DNA of 64,000 nt from Clostridiaceae bacterium (GTDB lineage Bacteria; Bacillota; Clostridia; Oscillospirales; Acutalibacteraceae). Position 1 is the stretch's first letter. Each line of letters starts with the position of its first letter. The notes under the pieces were generated by a model. The model made no database searches and was not told the origin of the DNA. It saw nothing but the letters and a program-made list of their open reading frames with translations. Below are positions 48,317 to 56,526 of this stretch, one piece after another. The stretch spans positions 124,001-188,000 of the forward strand of contig JAUMVO010000001.1 of the NCBI GenBank assembly GCA_030530095.1, read 5' to 3'. Made by a program: the position numbers and the translations under genes.

Positions 48317-48326
48317 GAGTATAAAA

Positions 48327-48358
48327 ACAGCGGGACACAAGTCGTGCCCCGCTTAAAT
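48327..48358. terminator. Probable bidirectional terminator
   Basis: AGCGGGACAC (48329-48338) pairs with GTGCCCCGCT (48344-48353) with one mismatch, between convergent genes. Confidence 0.65.
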
Positions 48359-48359
48359 A

Positions 48360-49184
48360 TTATATTCTGATTTTCCGCGTTGTCATAGTCTCGGTGTCAA
48401 GCAGCTTTACCGTCGGTCTTTGCGGATATTCGTAGCAGTTCACGCCCGACGCCTGACACTGTATTATCTTCACGCCCTCAAGATAACACTCGAAATCGTT
48501 CGTGTGGTCGTGTCCGAAAACAATTCCCTTAAGATTCGGCGCGAGTATCTGCAGCTCGCCCGTATTTATATCGGGAGGGCAGGGGCTCTCGTAAAGATGT
48601 CCGCTGTGCTCAAAGCCGTCCCTGAAACGGTAATCGCAGCGCCCGTGCGGAAGCTTCCTTTCGCCCTTTTCCTTTTCGAGTACGCCGTAAATATCGGGAA
48701 TGATAATATGCTGAAACGCGATTGCCTTTTCTCCGTTTATCTGTTGCTTAATCCAATCTGAGACCTCGGGCTTTACGACGTCGTAACAGCTTTCATCACT
48801 CGGGTAATACGAACCGCTGTCTATAAAAGCGAGCGCTTCGCCGTTCATGTGCAGCACGTAGTTTTCACCATCGGTAACGGAGTTCGGGTAACTGCCGATA
48901 ATGTCGAGTATTTCACTTTTTGTCATAGCGCACTCGTCGTCGTGATTGCCGAAAACGAAGGCAAACGGCTTATTTGCGGTTGTGTCAAGCGCTTCTCTGA
49001 GGTCCCTTTCGAAACGCGCTTTGTCGTCCCGGTAATCGGGACCGTGTATAAGGTCGCCCAGAAAAACAGCCAGATCAAAATCAATGTCAGAGAATGCTTT
49101 TTTGAGGCCTCTGATTGTCCTTCTGCGGCGCATTGAATTAACCAGCATACGCTGATGGACATCGGCAAGTATCATTATTTTCAT
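48360..49184 (-). CDS. Metallophosphoesterase
   Basis: A 274-residue calcineurin-like phosphoesterase with all metal motifs: LADVH (residues 6-10), FLGDLIHG, FGNHDDE, a central FQHIIIPD and FGHDHTND. No signal peptide, so probably cytosolic despite the secreted neighbour. Related by fold but not closely to the enzyme at 13590. It starts 12 bases after the lipoprotein hydrolase gene and is likely cotranscribed with it. The substrate is unknown. Confidence 0.88.
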   Translation of the reverse strand: MKIMILADVHQRMLVNSMRRRRTIRGLKKAFSDIDFDLAVFLGDLIHGPDYRDDKARFERDLREALDTTANKPFAFVFGNHDDECAMTKSEILDIIGSYPNSVTDGENYVLHMNGEALAFIDSGSYYPSDESCYDVVKPEVSDWIKQQINGEKAIAFQHIIIPDIYGVLEKEKGERKLPHGRCDYRFRDGFEHSGHLYESPCPPDINTGELQILAPNLKGIVFGHDHTNDFECYLEGVKIIQCQASGVNCYEYPQRPTVKLLDTETMTTRKIRI

Positions 49185-49196
49185 ATTGTCGCCCCG

Positions 49197-50144
49197 TTAG
49201 TTTTTGTTCTGAAAATCGGTCCAGGCACCGTCCGTTGACAGCTTTCCGCCGTTATAAAAGACCTGCTTTGCGTTATCGTCACCCTTAAGATAAGCGTCGA
49301 ACCAGCTGACAGTATATTCCGCCATCGTAGCGGTATGAGTTGAAAACGAAAGGTGAGTGCCGCCGACAATAGAAGCATAAGCGGCCCTGCCTGTAACCGC
49401 GTCGTAGGACGGTTTACACCATTTCGAAGAATCGACTATATTATCCGAGGTGCCCGTGATAAAGAAGCAGGGGACAGAAAGTCCGCGTGCTTCGTCGGCG
49501 GTTGAAGCTCCCGCGATTGAAACGACGCAACGAATTCTCGAATCCTTCTGTGCGGCGTTTATACAGCTTCTGCCGCCCTGCGACTGACCGCAAACGCCTA
49601 TGGCGTAGGTGTCAACCTTGTTATAAAACACGCTTGACGAATCTGAGTTTTTGTTGAGAATATAGTTAACAGAGTCTATCTGCGCCGTGCCGTCACCCGA
49701 CATTACGCTTGAGTCCGCGACGACTATATAACCGCCGTTTGCGATAGCTTCAAGCAGTTTCGTATATAACTGAGTCGGACAGCCCGTGCCATTGGCCCAG
49801 GAGATAACGGGATAGGTTCTCTGCGTGCTTTCAAGCGCCAGAGGGTAAACGACGGTTTTGTTGCCGTCCGTAATTGTCTTTACGCCTGTTATTTCAGGCG
49901 CCTCGGTAACAACCTCCTGCTGAGTCTGAGGCACCGTTGCCGGCGCGGCAGTAGTCTGCACCGCAGCGGTCGTTGTCTCTGTTACGGTTTCGCTGATGGT
50001 TTCCTCTTCAACGGCAGCGGCAGTCGTCGTAACTGTCGTTTCAGTTGTTTTTTCATCATCTTTTTTTAGTTGACATGAGCAAAGACCGCCCGCAAGAATA
50101 AGAGCCGCAAGCAGTATTGAAATTATTTGTTTCATCCTTTTCAC
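49197..50144 (-). CDS. Lipoprotein alpha/beta hydrolase with Thr-rich linker
   Basis: A 315-residue exported lipoprotein. The signal sequence ends LCSC, a lipobox. A linker of about 60 residues rich in Thr, Ala and Val/Glu follows (residues about 30-85), then an alpha/beta hydrolase domain with nucleophile GQSQGG, acid GTSDNIVD and base GGTHLSF. The domain resembles dienelactone hydrolase and PET-hydrolase-like/cutinase-fold esterases. Cell-surface esterase action on plant or host esters is plausible. The GTG at 50144 has GGGGG 8 bases upstream and is preferred to the GTG three codons earlier. Confidence 0.8.
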   Translation of the reverse strand: MKRMKQIISILLAALILAGGLCSCQLKKDDEKTTETTVTTTAAAVEEETISETVTETTTAAVQTTAAPATVPQTQQEVVTEAPEITGVKTITDGNKTVVYPLALESTQRTYPVISWANGTGCPTQLYTKLLEAIANGGYIVVADSSVMSGDGTAQIDSVNYILNKNSDSSSVFYNKVDTYAIGVCGQSQGGRSCINAAQKDSRIRCVVSIAGASTADEARGLSVPCFFITGTSDNIVDSSKWCKPSYDAVTGRAAYASIVGGTHLSFSTHTATMAEYTVSWFDAYLKGDDNAKQVFYNGGKLSTDGAWTDFQNKN

Positions 50145-50292
50145 AAAGCACACCCCCGTATTGTCATTATAATAACACGTTCTCCCGATTTGGGCAAGGT
50201 CAAACGGGAAGATATCAGTTTTCCCGTCATTTTATATTTGTCACATTGTAAGCAGTATTATTGAACTGTACTTTTTATAAGGAGAGAAAAAC

Positions 50293-50361
50293 ATGAAACG
50301 CATAAACAATCACTTTAACAGTAAAACGGGGAAGCGGTTGCTTCCCCGTTATTTCTTTTAG
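50293..50361 (+). CDS. Possible 22-codon ORF overlapping a terminator
   Basis: ATG at 50293 follows AAGGAGAG and opens MKRINNHFNSKTGKRLLPRYFF. The 3' half is the terminator stem of the opposite operon, so the basic C-terminus may simply reflect that hairpin. No plus-strand gene follows. It could be a stray reading frame or an orphan micropeptide; the good ribosome site is the only support. Confidence 0.25.
   Translation: MKRINNHFNSKTGKRLLPRYFF
50323..50356. terminator. AOR operon terminator
   Basis: AACGGGGAAGC (50325-50335) pairs perfectly with GCTTCCCCGTT (50340-50350) around GGTT. On the minus strand it ends in TTTTACTG, 20 bases past the polyferredoxin stop; on the plus strand in ATTTCTTTT. 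Confidence 0.88.
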
Positions 50362-50370
50362 TCATTATTA

Positions 50371-50748
50371 TCAGTACTCAACTTTAATTGCGCCGAACTT
50401 GCACTTCGTTGCGCACACGCCGCATCTGAAGCATTTGTCCTGATTAATTTCAAACGGCTCCTTGATTTTACCTGTCGGAGCACCCGCTTTACAGGCTCTT
50501 GAACACAGTGAACAACCCTTGCATTCGTCGGGAATAATCGTTACCCTCTTAATCGGCTTATAGCCTTCGGGAGCGATAATCGCGTCGTTCGGGCACACAT
50601 GCGAGCACTGCGAACACTCAACGCATTTTTCGGCGTCAATCGCATAGAGCTTAGCTTCCGATGTCACGGCGCTTATAGCACCGAAAAGACAGGTGAAGGC
50701 GCAGCCTCCGCAGCCGACGCATCTGCTTTCGTCAATTCTGAATGCCAT
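50371..50748 (-). CDS. Polyferredoxin with four 4Fe-4S motifs
   Basis: A 125-residue ferredoxin with four CxxCxxCxxxC sets: CVGCGGCAFTC, CVECSQCSHVC, CKGCSLCSRAC and CFRCGVCATKC, enough for four [4Fe-4S] clusters. It lies 3 bases after moaD in the AOR operon. Tungsten oxidoreductases of the WOR5/gut WOR type are known to work with a four-cluster small subunit, so this is probably the electron-transfer subunit of the neighbouring AOR. Cytosolic, no signal peptide. Confidence 0.93.
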   Translation of the reverse strand: MAFRIDESRCVGCGGCAFTCLFGAISAVTSEAKLYAIDAEKCVECSQCSHVCPNDAIIAPEGYKPIKRVTIIPDECKGCSLCSRACKAGAPTGKIKEPFEINQDKCFRCGVCATKCKFGAIKVEY

Positions 50749-50751
50749 ATC

Positions 50752-51003
50752 TTAACCTCCCGATGCGGGCGAGAGAAGCCAAACCTCGTCACCGTCCGAT
50801 AATTTCTGTCTTTTCTTTTTGCAATGCTCACCGTTAATAAAAACGGTTGCGTCGCTGAAGGAAATACTGCTTTTATTCTCACCGACCGCCAGCTTATTAA
50901 GCTCGTCGAGAAGGTCGGAGAGCTTGTCGGCAGTTATTTCGGTTGTCGCGATATGAGTATCAATTCTGTAAACTCCGAAGAGCTTGACCGTTACCTTTGC
51001 CAT
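50752..51003 (-). CDS. moaD: MoaD/ThiS-family sulfur carrier
   Basis: An 83-residue ubiquitin-like protein ending ASGG, the double glycine that is adenylated and thiocarboxylated. VTVKLFGVYRI at the N-terminus and GDEVWLLSPASGG at the end are MoaD-like. It follows the AOR gene by 12 bases, next to a ThiF-like activating enzyme. Its role is sulfur donation for the pterin dithiolene. The usual partner, MoaE, is not encoded in the window. Confidence 0.87.
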   Translation of the reverse strand: MAKVTVKLFGVYRIDTHIATTEITADKLSDLLDELNKLAVGENKSSISFSDATVFINGEHCKKKRQKLSDGDEVWLLSPASGG

Positions 51004-51015
51004 ATTCTCTCCTCC

Positions 51016-52953
51016 TTAATCCTTTCTTCTTGCGGCCTCAACAGCCTTGTCGTAAACCGATCTTTCTATTTCAATACCGAGCGTTTTAAGTCTGTGCCAG
51101 GTCGGAATACCGTCCTTCCAGCCGCGCGCTCTGTAAAATACCTTTTTCATCTTTTCAAGCGGAACCTTTGTCTTGGGATTGTTCGGGTCCTGAAGCTCGT
51201 CGGTCAGTCGCTTGGGCAGTTTATCGGCGCCCGCCTTCTGACCTAAGATTACGTTCGCCATACGCTCCGCGTTCCAACCGTATGCACCCCAGGTGAGGAA
51301 TTTAGCCATATTCGACTTCATTCCCGTTGCGTACTTGACCGCAATAGCGTGAGGCAGAAGCGGAATGTTAATCTGAGGCACCTTTGTAAAGTGGCTGAGA
51401 AGATTGACTACGGGACCGACATAGGGGAATGCCGTAAGCACTATTCTTGTCAGAACCATATTCGGCTTTGCGATAAGGAAACCGGGCAAAACAGCATAGC
51501 TCGTAAACATACAGCTTCCCGCTGCAGAAATGGATTCCATAAGATTCTGGAACATGATTGCGATTGCCGCCTTGCCGTGAGGTGTCAGCGAGTCAACGTC
51601 AAGACCGAGTCCCTCAACAACGACCATATATCCCGCGTTAAGATGGCAGCCGCCTCTGTTGGCGGTCGCATAGCCGAGGCCCTGGCCGACCGCGTGGCGC
51701 GGTTCGTACGCCGCGAGCTCCATGCCCTTGGCATGAATTGCGAATTCCTTGCCTCCGAACTTTTCGCTCATACGCTTTGAGCCGTCCGCTATGTAATTAC
51801 CTTCTCCGCGGCGGTATGCGATATCCTCAAACATCTGTGAAATGTTGTCGGTCTCGCCGAAGCGTACGCCGAAATCGTGAATACCCTTTTCGCCGAGCTC
51901 CATCGCGAACGCTATTGAACCCGCGCAGGAAATTGCGTCCATACCGAGTTCGTCAAGCTCGTAATTCCATTTAAGTATCTTTTCGATATCGTCGTTTAAT
52001 ATATTCGGACCGAACAGACCGAGAGTTTCAAGCTCGGGACCCTTGACAACCTTGTCGTTAACGACAACCTTTCTTGCACAACGGATAACGCAGCCGGTGC
52101 AGGCTCCGTTTGAAACAAGATGATTTTCGGCAAGTTCCTCGCCCGATACCTTCTCAAAGCCGTCAAAACGGCCTGCCGAGAAGTTCTTGGTCGCGAGAAT
52201 TGAATGCGCCTGCATCGGAGCGACAAGTCCCGCGCTGCCGAGCTTGGGCAGCTGTCTGCCCGTCAGGGGATGCGTCTGAAGCATCTTAGTCCATTTTACA
52301 TTGAAAGCTTTGAGCTTTTCTTCGTTGTATATTTCGGGGAGCTTTGTTCCCTTTGCGGTAACCGCCTTAAGCTTCTTGTCACCGAATACGGCGCCTACGC
52401 CGCCTCTGCCCGCGGTTCTCTCGTTGCTGAAAACGCAGGCGTAAAGCACCTTGTTCTCACCCGCAGGACCTATTACAAGTCTTCCGGGATAGTCGGCAAG
52501 CTTCTCCTGCGCCTCGCCCGTGGTAAGTCCCCACAGCTCTTCGGCGCTTTCAAATGTGACGCCGTCGCAGGTGATGTGAACGGTTACGGGCTCTTCGCTT
52601 CTGCCGCTGAAAATAACGGCGTCAAAGCCCGCTCTCTTTAACGACAGACCGAAGTCGCCGCCGCAGTTTGACGAGGTAACGATATTCGTCAGCGGAGAAA
52701 CGGTAGAAATATTGAAACGCGAGGTGTTCGGACAGCCGCAGCCCGTCAGAGGACCGGTCGTAACTACAATCCAGTTGTCCTCGTCAAAAGCCTTCATTGT
52801 CGGCGTGATATGGTGCAGAAGGATATCAGCCGCCATAATCTTACCGCCGAGGGTGCGTTCTCTGTCTTTATCTGTCCAGGGAAATTCCTTCCACGTCTTT
52901 TCGGTCAGGTCGACAAAGAGTACCCTACCCATATAGCCTTTATAGTTTGTCAC
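51016..52953 (-). CDS. Aldehyde:ferredoxin oxidoreductase (tungsten type)
   Basis: A 645-residue AOR-family catalytic subunit that oxidises aldehydes to acids with a W- (or Mo-) bispterin. The N-terminal domain opens GYMGRVLFVDLTEKTW. The single [4Fe-4S] site is C285-x2-C288-x3-C292 (CTGCVIRC) plus a Cys near residue 482 (AAGSCMF), very close to the positions in the Pyrococcus enzyme. The pterin-contact motif DELGMDAIS is present. The GTG at 52953 has AAGGAG 8 bases upstream and overlaps the end of the ThiF-like gene. Lying next to a polyferredoxin, it may be a two-subunit WOR-like enzyme detoxifying or fermenting aldehydes. Confidence 0.94.
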   Translation of the reverse strand: MTNYKGYMGRVLFVDLTEKTWKEFPWTDKDRERTLGGKIMAADILLHHITPTMKAFDEDNWIVVTTGPLTGCGCPNTSRFNISTVSPLTNIVTSSNCGGDFGLSLKRAGFDAVIFSGRSEEPVTVHITCDGVTFESAEELWGLTTGEAQEKLADYPGRLVIGPAGENKVLYACVFSNERTAGRGGVGAVFGDKKLKAVTAKGTKLPEIYNEEKLKAFNVKWTKMLQTHPLTGRQLPKLGSAGLVAPMQAHSILATKNFSAGRFDGFEKVSGEELAENHLVSNGACTGCVIRCARKVVVNDKVVKGPELETLGLFGPNILNDDIEKILKWNYELDELGMDAISCAGSIAFAMELGEKGIHDFGVRFGETDNISQMFEDIAYRRGEGNYIADGSKRMSEKFGGKEFAIHAKGMELAAYEPRHAVGQGLGYATANRGGCHLNAGYMVVVEGLGLDVDSLTPHGKAAIAIMFQNLMESISAAGSCMFTSYAVLPGFLIAKPNMVLTRIVLTAFPYVGPVVNLLSHFTKVPQINIPLLPHAIAVKYATGMKSNMAKFLTWGAYGWNAERMANVILGQKAGADKLPKRLTDELQDPNNPKTKVPLEKMKKVFYRARGWKDGIPTWHRLKTLGIEIERSVYDKAVEAARRKD

Positions 52954-53596
52954 GCTCATCACTCCTTATCAGAAGAGAATGGATTTCGTTGTTATCGTAT
53001 ATATACAGCCTGCCTGCGCTGTCGTTTTTGCCGAGAAAATAATCAATGGCAAGCTTAGCTTCAAGCGTTCCTATAATTCCGGCCGTAACGCTCGGCGACT
53101 GATTTTTAACGTTCGCTTCGTTAAGACAGCCCGCCTTTTCAAGGTCGGGGGTTTTGTCCGGAATATACATATATGCGGTTCCGAAGAAGCCGTTGATGCT
53201 GCCGTTGATACAGGGTATTTTATTTTCTGCACAGTAGCAGCTGACACTCTTCCTCGTTTCAATATTGTCAACCGCGATTATTACAATATCGTAACCGTCG
53301 GCAAAGGAAACATCGTCGATTTTTCTGTAAAGGCAATCAACTTTACAGTCGGGAGCATAAGCGCTCAGACGTTCTGCGAGCAACTCACATTTCGGCTTGC
53401 CGATATCGGCCTCGGTATAGAAAAACTGACGGTTTAGATTTCTCTTCTCAACGCAGTCAAAATCAACGAGCAACAGCTTGCCGATACCCGCGCCCGCAAG
53501 ATGCGTTGCGACGTTTGTACCTAAGCCGCCGCAACCGATTATTACCGCGCTGTTTTCAGAAATATCAAAGCCCTGAACTTCGGATTTTATGCTCAT
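52940..53596 (-). CDS. ThiF/MoeB-family E1-like adenylyltransferase
   Basis: A 218-residue E1-like enzyme that activates the C-terminal glycine of a sulfur carrier. The ATP site is IIGCGGLGTNVATHLAGAGIG (about residues 18-38), then DFDCVEKRNLNRQ and IIAVDNIETRK. It is the short ThiF form without an obvious CxxC zinc pair or a rhodanese domain. Its start overlaps the mog stop by 4 bases (ATGA) and its end overlaps the AOR start. By context its partner is the MoaD two genes downstream, making it functionally MoeB-like. Confidence 0.88.
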   Translation of the reverse strand: MSIKSEVQGFDISENSAVIIGCGGLGTNVATHLAGAGIGKLLLVDFDCVEKRNLNRQFFYTEADIGKPKCELLAERLSAYAPDCKVDCLYRKIDDVSFADGYDIVIIAVDNIETRKSVSCYCAENKIPCINGSINGFFGTAYMYIPDKTPDLEKAGCLNEANVKNQSPSVTAGIIGTLEAKLAIDYFLGKNDSAGRLYIYDNNEIHSLLIRSDERDKL

Positions 53597-54087
53597 TTTC
53601 CGTAATTACCTCCGCAGGACTGAGTGTTGCCCGAAAGTGTTTCCACGGCGTGAGGAAGCACGTCGATTATTACCTCTATACTCTCCCTGACAGCCTTCGG
53701 ACTGCCGGGAAGATTGACGATAAGCGTTTTACCGCGGATACCGCTTACGGCGCGTGAAAGCATAGCACGGTTTGTGATTTCAAGACTCTTTGCCCTGATA
53801 GCCTCGCTGATACCCGGCACCTGCTTTTCAATAACGTCCGCCGTTGCTTCGGGCGTGACATCTCTGGGCGCGAAGCCCGTTCCGCCCGTAGTGAAGACGA
53901 CGTCAACCTTGAACTCGTCGGCAAACTCGACAATCGCTTTACCGATAAGCTCCTTTTCGTCGGGTACGAGTCTGTAAACGTTTTCGTCGGACAGCTCTTT
54001 TACGCATTCGGCAATAGCGGGACCGCTTAAGTCCTCGCACTCACCGTTATAGCATCTGTCGCTGACGCAGATTATACCGAATCTCAT
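53593..54087 (-). CDS. mog: MogA/MoaB-type molybdopterin adenylyltransferase
   Basis: A 164-residue MoCF-biosynth domain protein that adenylates molybdopterin before metal insertion. It opens MRFGIICVSDRCYNGE and carries TTGGTGFAPRDVTPEAT and NLPGSPKAVRE, both diagnostic. The ATG at 54087 follows AGGTGATATT; the upstream in-frame start is not supported. First gene of the minus-strand AOR operon, divergent from tupA. Confidence 0.93.
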   Translation of the reverse strand: MRFGIICVSDRCYNGECEDLSGPAIAECVKELSDENVYRLVPDEKELIGKAIVEFADEFKVDVVFTTGGTGFAPRDVTPEATADVIEKQVPGISEAIRAKSLEITNRAMLSRAVSGIRGKTLIVNLPGSPKAVRESIEVIIDVLPHAVETLSGNTQSCGGNYGK

Positions 54088-54103
54088 AATATCACCTGTA
54101 CAA

Positions 54104-54132
54104 ATTTTATCATATATGTATTTTATTTTCAA
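54104..54132 (-). promoter_or_regulatory. Promoter of the mog-AOR operon
   Basis: On the minus strand, TTGAAA (54132-54127), 17 bases, TAAAAT (54109-54104), 17 bases before the mog ATG. Confidence 0.7.
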
Positions 54133-54149
54133 TAAATATCAAGAAATAC

Positions 54150-54178
54150 TTTAATTATTGGTCGTTCTGTGCTAAAAT
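54150..54178 (+). promoter_or_regulatory. Promoter of the tup-moe-moa operon
   Basis: TTTAAT (54150-54155), 17 bases, TAAAAT (54173-54178), back-to-back with the mog promoter and just upstream of the candidate riboswitch. Confidence 0.6.
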
Positions 54179-54185
54179 GACTATG

Positions 54186-54300
54186 ATGTTGCACCGACTC
54201 CCCGAGGCTAAGTGCTCTGCATACGCCTCTCGGAGCGTAGCCGAAATAAACTTCACATCGGCTAAAGGGTGTTGCGGGAAACGGCAACGCCTTCCGTGTT
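54186..54300 (+). ncRNA. Candidate Moco/Tuco riboswitch upstream of tupA
   Basis: A GC-rich structured leader of about 115 bases precedes tupA. Stems visible: CCGAGGC with GCCTCTCGG (54202-54233 region), AGCCGA with TCGGCT (54239-54264), and GTGTTGC with GCAACGC (54269-54289) closing GGGAAACG. The 3' part (GGGAAAC, GCAACGCCTTCC) resembles my memory of the conserved Moco RNA end (Rfam RF01055), and the genes downstream make and use the W/Mo cofactor. No terminator follows; the tupA ribosome site AAAGGAG starts 4 bases later, so translational control is likely. Family assignment is not proven here. Confidence 0.65.
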
Positions 54301-54318
54301 TGAAAAGGAGCAATAATC

Positions 54319-55188
54319 ATGAAGAAAGTATTGGCATTACTGCTGGCGCTTGTAATGGTATTTGCACTCGCTGCCTGCGGCGCAAACACCGCTGATAACG
54401 GCGAGACTACCACCGCCGCTGCGCCCGCAAACACACCCGAAAACGCGGTTATCCGTCTTTCGACAACGACCTCCGTCAACGACTCGGGACTTCTTCCTTA
54501 CCTTCTTCCGACCTTTGAGGCAAAGACGGGCTATAAGGTTGAGGTTCAGTCAGCAGGTACCGGCGCCGCTATCCAGAAGGCTAAGGACGGCAACGCCGAC
54601 GTAATTCTCGTTCACGCAAAGGCTTCCGAGGAAACCTTTATCGAAGAGGGCTACGGCGTTGAGAGACTTCCGTTCATGTACAATTACTTTGTAATTGTCG
54701 GACCGAAGGACGATCCCGCAGGCATTAAGGACAGCGAAAACGCAGCCGCAGCATTCGCAAAAATCAGAGATTCAAAGAGCAAGTTTGTTTCACGCGGCGA
54801 CGAGAGCGGCACTCATAAGGCCGAGCTCAAGATCTGGGGCGACAACGCACCCGATGCCGAAAAGGACAGCTGGTACATCAGCGCCGGTCAGGGCATGGGC
54901 GCCTGCCTTACAATGGCGAGCGAGCAGCAGGCATATTGCCTGACGGACAAGGCAACCTTCCTTTCAATGAAGGATCAGCTCAACCTTGATATAGTCCTTG
55001 CAGAAGGCGACGATATGAAGAACACCTATTCGCTTATCGCGGTCAATCCCGAAAAGATTGACGGCCTTAACACCGAAGGCGCAAAGGCGTTCATCGACTG
55101 GATGCTTTCCGACGAGGCAAGCGCGCTTATCGCCAAGTATGGTGAAGAAGAATACGGCGTTGCGCTTTTCTATCTTCTTGAAAAATAA
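54319..55188 (+). CDS. tupA: Tungstate ABC transporter substrate-binding lipoprotein
   Basis: A 289-residue lipoprotein: signal peptide ending FALAAC, a short Thr/Ala linker, then the TupA fold. Ligand-site motifs are RLSTTTSVNDSGLL (about 46-59), SAGTGAAIQKAKDGNADVILVHA and FVSRGDESGTHKAEL, which are those of tungstate-specific TupA rather than ModA. It captures WO4(2-) outside the membrane and passes it to TupB. AAAAGGAG precedes the ATG, directly after the candidate riboswitch. Confidence 0.94.
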   Translation: MKKVLALLLALVMVFALAACGANTADNGETTTAAAPANTPENAVIRLSTTTSVNDSGLLPYLLPTFEAKTGYKVEVQSAGTGAAIQKAKDGNADVILVHAKASEETFIEEGYGVERLPFMYNYFVIVGPKDDPAGIKDSENAAAAFAKIRDSKSKFVSRGDESGTHKAELKIWGDNAPDAEKDSWYISAGQGMGACLTMASEQQAYCLTDKATFLSMKDQLNLDIVLAEGDDMKNTYSLIAVNPEKIDGLNTEGAKAFIDWMLSDEASALIAKYGEEEYGVALFYLLEK

Positions 55189-55874
55189 TGGACAGCTTCC
55201 GACAGGCATTTGACCTCCTGTTTTCACTTGACAGGGAGCTTTTGCAGATATTAGGCGTTACGATGAGAATGTCCTTTTTCAGCACGGCGATATCGTGTCT
55301 GATAGGGCTTCCGCTCGGCGCGCTTATCGGAACAAAAAGCTTTAAGGGAAAGTCTTTTCTTAAAAAGCTTATTCATACACTTATGGGCTTGCCGCCGGTG
55401 GTGGCAGGCCTGTTTGTGTACACTCTGTTTACTCATTACGGACCGTTCGGCGAGCTGAATCTGCTGTTCACGGTCAAGATAATGGTAATCGCTCAGGTAA
55501 TACTTATCACGCCCATAGTAATGGGCCTTTCATCTTCATTTATCGAAAGCACCTCAAAGCCGATAATCGAAACGGCAAGGGGCTTAGGTCTGAATAACCT
55601 TAGAATCGTGGGACTGTGTCTGTCCGAGGGACGCACATCGCTTGTTTCCATAGTTCTCACCGCCTTCGGCCGTTCAATAGCCGAAGTCGGCGCAGTCAGC
55701 ATAGTCGGCGGCAATATTCAGTGGAAAACCCGCGTAATGACTACCGCCATTATGCTTGAAACCAACAAGGGCAAATTCTCGTTTGCGCTTGCACTGGGAA
55801 TAGTTTTACTGTTAATCGCATTTGTTGTAAATGCGCTCGCCTCGTTTATAGTAAAGGAGGCAAAAAATGATTGA
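55188..55874 (+). CDS. tupB: Tungstate ABC transporter permease
   Basis: A 228-residue membrane permease with about five to six helices. The EAA-type loop that contacts the ATPase reads ETARGLGLNNLRIVGLCLSEGRTSL; GRSIAEVGAVSIVGGNIQ is typical of TupB. The ATG overlaps the tupA stop (TAATG), and the 3' end overlaps tupC by 8 bases, so the three subunits are coupled. Confidence 0.93.
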   Translation: MDSFRQAFDLLFSLDRELLQILGVTMRMSFFSTAISCLIGLPLGALIGTKSFKGKSFLKKLIHTLMGLPPVVAGLFVYTLFTHYGPFGELNLLFTVKIMVIAQVILITPIVMGLSSSFIESTSKPIIETARGLGLNNLRIVGLCLSEGRTSLVSIVLTAFGRSIAEVGAVSIVGGNIQWKTRVMTTAIMLETNKGKFSFALALGIVLLLIAFVVNALASFIVKEAKND

Positions 55875-56526
55875 GATAAAAAACTTAAAAAAGACTTACA
55901 GAGAACGCACTGTTCTTGATATAGATAAGCTCGTCATAGACGACGGCACAATACTTGCCGTTGCGGGAGCTAACGGCAGCGGAAAATCAACACTGCTGAG
56001 AATACTTGCCTGTCAGCTGAAGGCAACAGAGGGCGAAATCGCTTCACCCGAAACTTCACTGTATATGCCGCAACAGGCCTATGCCTTCAGGGGCAATCTT
56101 ATAGACAATATCACTCTTTCGGGAGCCGACAGAGAAACGGCAAAACAGCTTCTTGAAAAGCTTGAGCTCTCGCATCTCGCCGAAAAGAAGGCAACGTCGC
56201 TTTCGGGCGGCGAGCTTCAGAGGCTTTCGCTTTGCAGAGTGCTTTCAAAACAAGCGGAGCTTCTGCTTCTCGACGAGCCGACGAGCGCATGCGATGTCAG
56301 AGGTGCCGAATTGGTTGTCAGGGCGATTAAAGATTACCAAGAAGAAAACGGCTGTACCGTTATTATGAGTACTCACGCGCCCGCACTTGCCTTGAAGGCG
56401 GCGGACAGAATGATAATACTGGGCAACGGAAAAATCGAAGCCGACGGCACGCCTGCAGATATATTCAACAAGCCCGAAACCGATTGGGCAAAAAGCTTTA
56501 CTTCAGGATGGAAAACCGATGCTTAA
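55867..56526 (+). CDS. tupC: Tungstate ABC transporter ATPase
   Basis: A 219-residue ABC ATPase. Walker A GANGSGKST (residues 38-46), Q-loop near MPQQ, signature LSGGELQRLSLCRVLS, Walker B LLLLDEPTSACD and an H-loop MSTHAPALA are all present. It lacks the extra C-terminal MOP domain of ModC. It overlaps moeA by 8 bases, linking metal import directly to cofactor assembly. Confidence 0.93.
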   Translation: MIEIKNLKKTYRERTVLDIDKLVIDDGTILAVAGANGSGKSTLLRILACQLKATEGEIASPETSLYMPQQAYAFRGNLIDNITLSGADRETAKQLLEKLELSHLAEKKATSLSGGELQRLSLCRVLSKQAELLLLDEPTSACDVRGAELVVRAIKDYQEENGCTVIMSTHAPALALKAADRMIILGNGKIEADGTPADIFNKPETDWAKSFTSGWKTDA

